A stretch of 64,000 nt of DNA from Rhizobium sp. (GTDB lineage: Bacteria > Pseudomonadota > Alphaproteobacteria > Rhizobiales > Rhizobiaceae), in the NCBI GenBank assembly GCA_019739215.1, contig JAHHDR010000013.1, positions 51,553 to 115,552 of the forward strand. Direction: 5' to 3'. Both the position numbers and the translations under genes were made by a program. Positions 61,827-64,000 of the stretch are shown piece after piece. The notes below the pieces were generated by a model, which was not told where the DNA came from, made no database searches, and saw only the letters and a list, made by a program, of their open reading frames with translations. Within the stretch, counting starts at the first letter, position 1. The number at the start of each line of letters is the position of its first letter.

Positions 61827-62947
61827 ACACCCTCCTTTCCCAAGTCGATGGCGACAAGTTCGTCACCACCCTTGGCCGTGGCCCAGAGCTTGCCACGCGC
61901 CTCGACGGCCGAGGTCACGCCATGGCGGGAACCGCCGGCGCGGCTGTGGACGCTGCGCAGCGGCACGAAGCCGGCATCGAGTTCCACGACGAGGCCGTAG
62001 GACCGTGTCGGCGCCCAGGGCTTGAGGATGCCCATCTGCTTGAGCGCACCGCCCTGCATCGGCTCGCGAAACGAGCGGCCGCTGCGCAGCGCCGGCGCGA
62101 TCCAGAAGGCCTTGTCGACCTCCGCCATCATCGCCTTGCGATAGGCCGGCTCGCGCAGCACGAACTCGATCAGCGGGCTGCGCGGCGCAAAGATCGACAG
62201 CCAGTAGCCCCCACGCAAGCCCCCACGCACCGAGCGACCGATCCGCGCCGGATAGCCGGGCAGGTCTTCCATCACCTGCCCCAGCAGCCGCCCGTCGGGC
62301 GCGAGCCGGATCAGCCGCTTCTGCCAGGCCTCGCTGACGATGATGTTGCCGTCGGCCTCGACGGCGATGCCATTGGGATAGGCGAGCTTCGAGGCGATCT
62401 GTCTTGCCTGGCCGGTCTTCGGGTCGAGCCGCCAGACGGAGCCTGCACATTCGCCATCGAGAAGATCGCGCTGCCAGTCCTCAAGACCGTTCTTCGACGA
62501 CCCGATGGCGATGACCAGCGATCCGTCGGGGGCAAAATCCATCGCCGTGACGCAGGACCAATCCTGCGCTCCACCGGATAGTCCGGCAACGAGATCGGCG
62601 CCAGCGTTGCGGAACGAGATCTTGCCACCGGCGGCGACCGCCAGCACACCACCAGCGCCCCAGGCGAGGGCCGCGACCGGTGCTTCCGCCACGCCCAGCA
62701 GCGCACCGGCCGAACCATCGGCCGGCTGGCGCAGGAGCCTGTCACCGCTCGAGAAGATCAGCGTCTCGCCTGTCGAGACAAGATTGTCGGGAACCGGAAT
62801 TTCAAGGCCGATGCGGGCCTCTTCCAGCAGGTTGTTGGGTTTCAGCGCGCCGTCGAGCGGCGGCACGGTGACGGCGGCCTCGCCGCGGCCGAGGAAGCGG
62901 TCGACCCATTTCATCAGGGGATTGGTGCGCAGGGGATTCGTCATCAC
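61823..62947 (-). CDS. Strictosidine synthase/SMP-30-like beta-propeller protein
   Basis: A 374-residue protein with propeller-type repeats (AMDFAPDGSLVIAIGSS; SKLAYPNGIAVEADGNIIVS; LAPDGRLLGQVMEDLPGYPA). The family includes lactonases and strictosidine-synthase-like hydrolases. There is no signal peptide, so it is probably cytoplasmic. It overlaps both neighbours by four bases (ATGA at 61823-61826 and 62944-62947), so it is tightly coupled within the operon. A role as a sugar lactonase is plausible but not shown. Confidence 0.8.
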   Translation of the reverse strand: MMTNPLRTNPLMKWVDRFLGRGEAAVTVPPLDGALKPNNLLEEARIGLEIPVPDNLVSTGETLIFSSGDRLLRQPADGSAGALLGVAEAPVAALAWGAGGVLAVAAGGKISFRNAGADLVAGLSGGAQDWSCVTAMDFAPDGSLVIAIGSSKNGLEDWQRDLLDGECAGSVWRLDPKTGQARQIASKLAYPNGIAVEADGNIIVSEAWQKRLIRLAPDGRLLGQVMEDLPGYPARIGRSVRGGLRGGYWLSIFAPRSPLIEFVLREPAYRKAMMAEVDKAFWIAPALRSGRSFREPMQGGALKQMGILKPWAPTRSYGLVVELDAGFVPLRSVHSRAGGSRHGVTSAVEARGKLWATAKGGDELVAIDLGKEGV

Positions 62948-64000
62948 GCCTTCCCCCAGTAATTCCGGTAGCCTGACCAGCCGGTATCACGCCCTTCGAG
63001 CTTGATGCGGCCGATGCGGTTGTTGGTGATGCCGCCGAGATAGAGATAGCCCTTGTGCTCGCGCATCGAGGTGATCATCGGATGGTTCGCGGCACCCTGG
63101 TCCCAGAGCGATTCCAGCACCTCGCCCCGATCGTTGAAGCGGATGACGCAACCGATATTGAGGTTGGGATAGAGCCACTGGTCGGGCGCGATGCGGCGGG
63201 CCATGCGCTTGCGGAAGCCCGGCATGCGCAGCGCGACATCGAGCGCCGGCGAGCGCATGCCCATGATCGCGGCCCAGTAGGTGCCGTCGGACGCACGGTT
63301 GATATTGTCGGGATAGCCCGGCAGGCGGTCGAGCACCCGTTCGACCTGGCCGGCCTTGGGCCCGCTGATATAGAAGCGGTTGATGCGGCAGGCCCAGCTT
63401 TCGGCAAACAGGATCGACTGGCCGTCCTGCGCGGTGCAGACGCCATTCGGGAAGATCAGGTTCTTGAGCGCCGTCGTCGTCTTGCCGGTTCTGGGATCGT
63501 AGCAGATGATGCGCCCGTTGCCGCGGCTCTCCAGCGCATCCACCGGCCAGTCATGCATCTCGTAGCGAACCGTGGCCTCGGAGAAGTAGATCCGGCCATC
63601 GGGCGCGACATCGACGTCGTCGGCGAGGCGCAGGCGGGAATCGTCGATGACCGAGAAGGTCGAGCGACTTGTTTCGTCCGTGACCTTGATGACGTTGCGG
63701 TCGCGGTCGATCTTGTAAAGCCCCATGCCGCCGACGCAGACCAGCAGGTTCCTGTCCTTGTCCCAGCTCATGCCCAGCGTCGAGCCGCCGATATGGGCAT
63801 AGATCTCGTGGCTGACATAGTCGGGCGGCGTAAAGCGGACGATGTCGCCATGGCGATTGCCGCAATAAAGGTAGTCGTCGTCGTCGAGGATTACATCCTC
63901 GGGGGATTCGACAGCGCCAAGCCCGATGATCTCGACATCCTTCAGCCGGTCGTTGAGCGCAAAGGCGGCGCCGGTCTCCTTCGCGGTCGAAACGGGCTCC
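62944..64000 (-). CDS. Strictosidine synthase-like protein, partial (right edge)
   Basis: The frame is open to the window edge; at least 352 residues are visible. Segments such as ESPEDVILDDDDYLYCGNR, AHIGGSTLGMSWD and LIFPNGVCTAQDGQSILFAE with the WACRINRFY/GPKAG pattern are typical of bacterial strictosidine-synthase-like six-bladed propellers. It is a relative of the next gene and the most upstream gene of the operon that is visible. The start is outside the window. Confidence 0.85.
   Translation of the reverse strand, partial: EPVSTAKETGAAFALNDRLKDVEIIGLGAVESPEDVILDDDDYLYCGNRHGDIVRFTPPDYVSHEIYAHIGGSTLGMSWDKDRNLLVCVGGMGLYKIDRDRNVIKVTDETSRSTFSVIDDSRLRLADDVDVAPDGRIYFSEATVRYEMHDWPVDALESRGNGRIICYDPRTGKTTTALKNLIFPNGVCTAQDGQSILFAESWACRINRFYISGPKAGQVERVLDRLPGYPDNINRASDGTYWAAIMGMRSPALDVALRMPGFRKRMARRIAPDQWLYPNLNIGCVIRFNDRGEVLESLWDQGAANHPMITSMREHKGYLYLGGITNNRIGRIKLEGRDTGWSGYRNYWGKA

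Noticed and set aside
58809..62000. Plus-strand open frame of 1063 codons
   Set aside because: It lies opposite ALDH, ADH and the ABC ATPase, has an Arg/His/Asp-rich shadow composition and no recognised domain.

Overview
The window looks like chromosomal DNA of a high-GC alphaproteobacterium of the order Hyphomicrobiales (Rhizobiales), probably close to Rhizobiaceae. The evidence is the def-fmt-truA / dapE block, a PdhS-type cell-cycle histidine kinase, a phasin, a SAM-II riboswitch in front of metZ, an alphaproteobacterial LexA box (GTTC-N7-GTTC), and a tRNA-His that lacks G-1 and has A73. Species cannot be told from the sequence alone.

Left chromosomal flank (1-21004): a partial membrane chemoreceptor, ribokinase, RmuC, a soluble globin-coupled chemoreceptor, def-fmt-truA, dapE with an overlapping membrane gene, a DUF805 protein, otsA, a Mug-like DNA glycosylase, an RTX protein, a TetR regulator, a fused iron-type ABC permease, a 1326-residue PdhS-like kinase, a phasin and tRNA-His.

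Integrated element (about 21.0-46.8 kb): a 25.8-kb island has entered the 3' end of tRNA-His. A perfect 49-bp direct repeat (20956-21004 and 46737-46785) marks its ends, and a tyrosine recombinase lies next to the right end. The outer parts hold small unrecognised genes, a 139-nt tRNA-like element, an iteron-type origin with a Rep_3-family initiator (frameshifted), and a translationally coupled operon of two metallophosphoesterases flanking three small zinc-ribbon-like proteins. The middle (25.2-38.2 kb) is stress cargo: AhpD-like protein, Rrf2 regulator, PAS histidine kinase, two NmrA/SDR proteins, an EF-hand protein, DoxX, a frameshifted Old Yellow Enzyme, and an EmrB-type exporter whose EmrA partner was cut by an IS21-family element. 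No conjugation or virion genes are visible, so it resembles an integrative replicon or mobilisable island rather than an ICE or prophage.

Right chromosomal flank (46.8-64 kb): a small XRE regulator; an SOS-type operon (radical SAM plus DUF4130-UdgX fusion); a sugar-acid dehydratase; metZ under a SAM-II riboswitch; a double-length dCTP deaminase; a bacterial voltage-gated sodium channel; an HD-GYP protein; tRNA-Gly(CCC); and a leftward catabolic/transport operon (two strictosidine-synthase-like proteins, sugar ABC ATPase, alcohol dehydrogenase, aldehyde dehydrogenase) that runs off the right edge.

Most interesting: the integrated replicon as a whole, the MPE-Zn-Zn-Zn-MPE operon, and the tRNA-like element with an oversized variable region.
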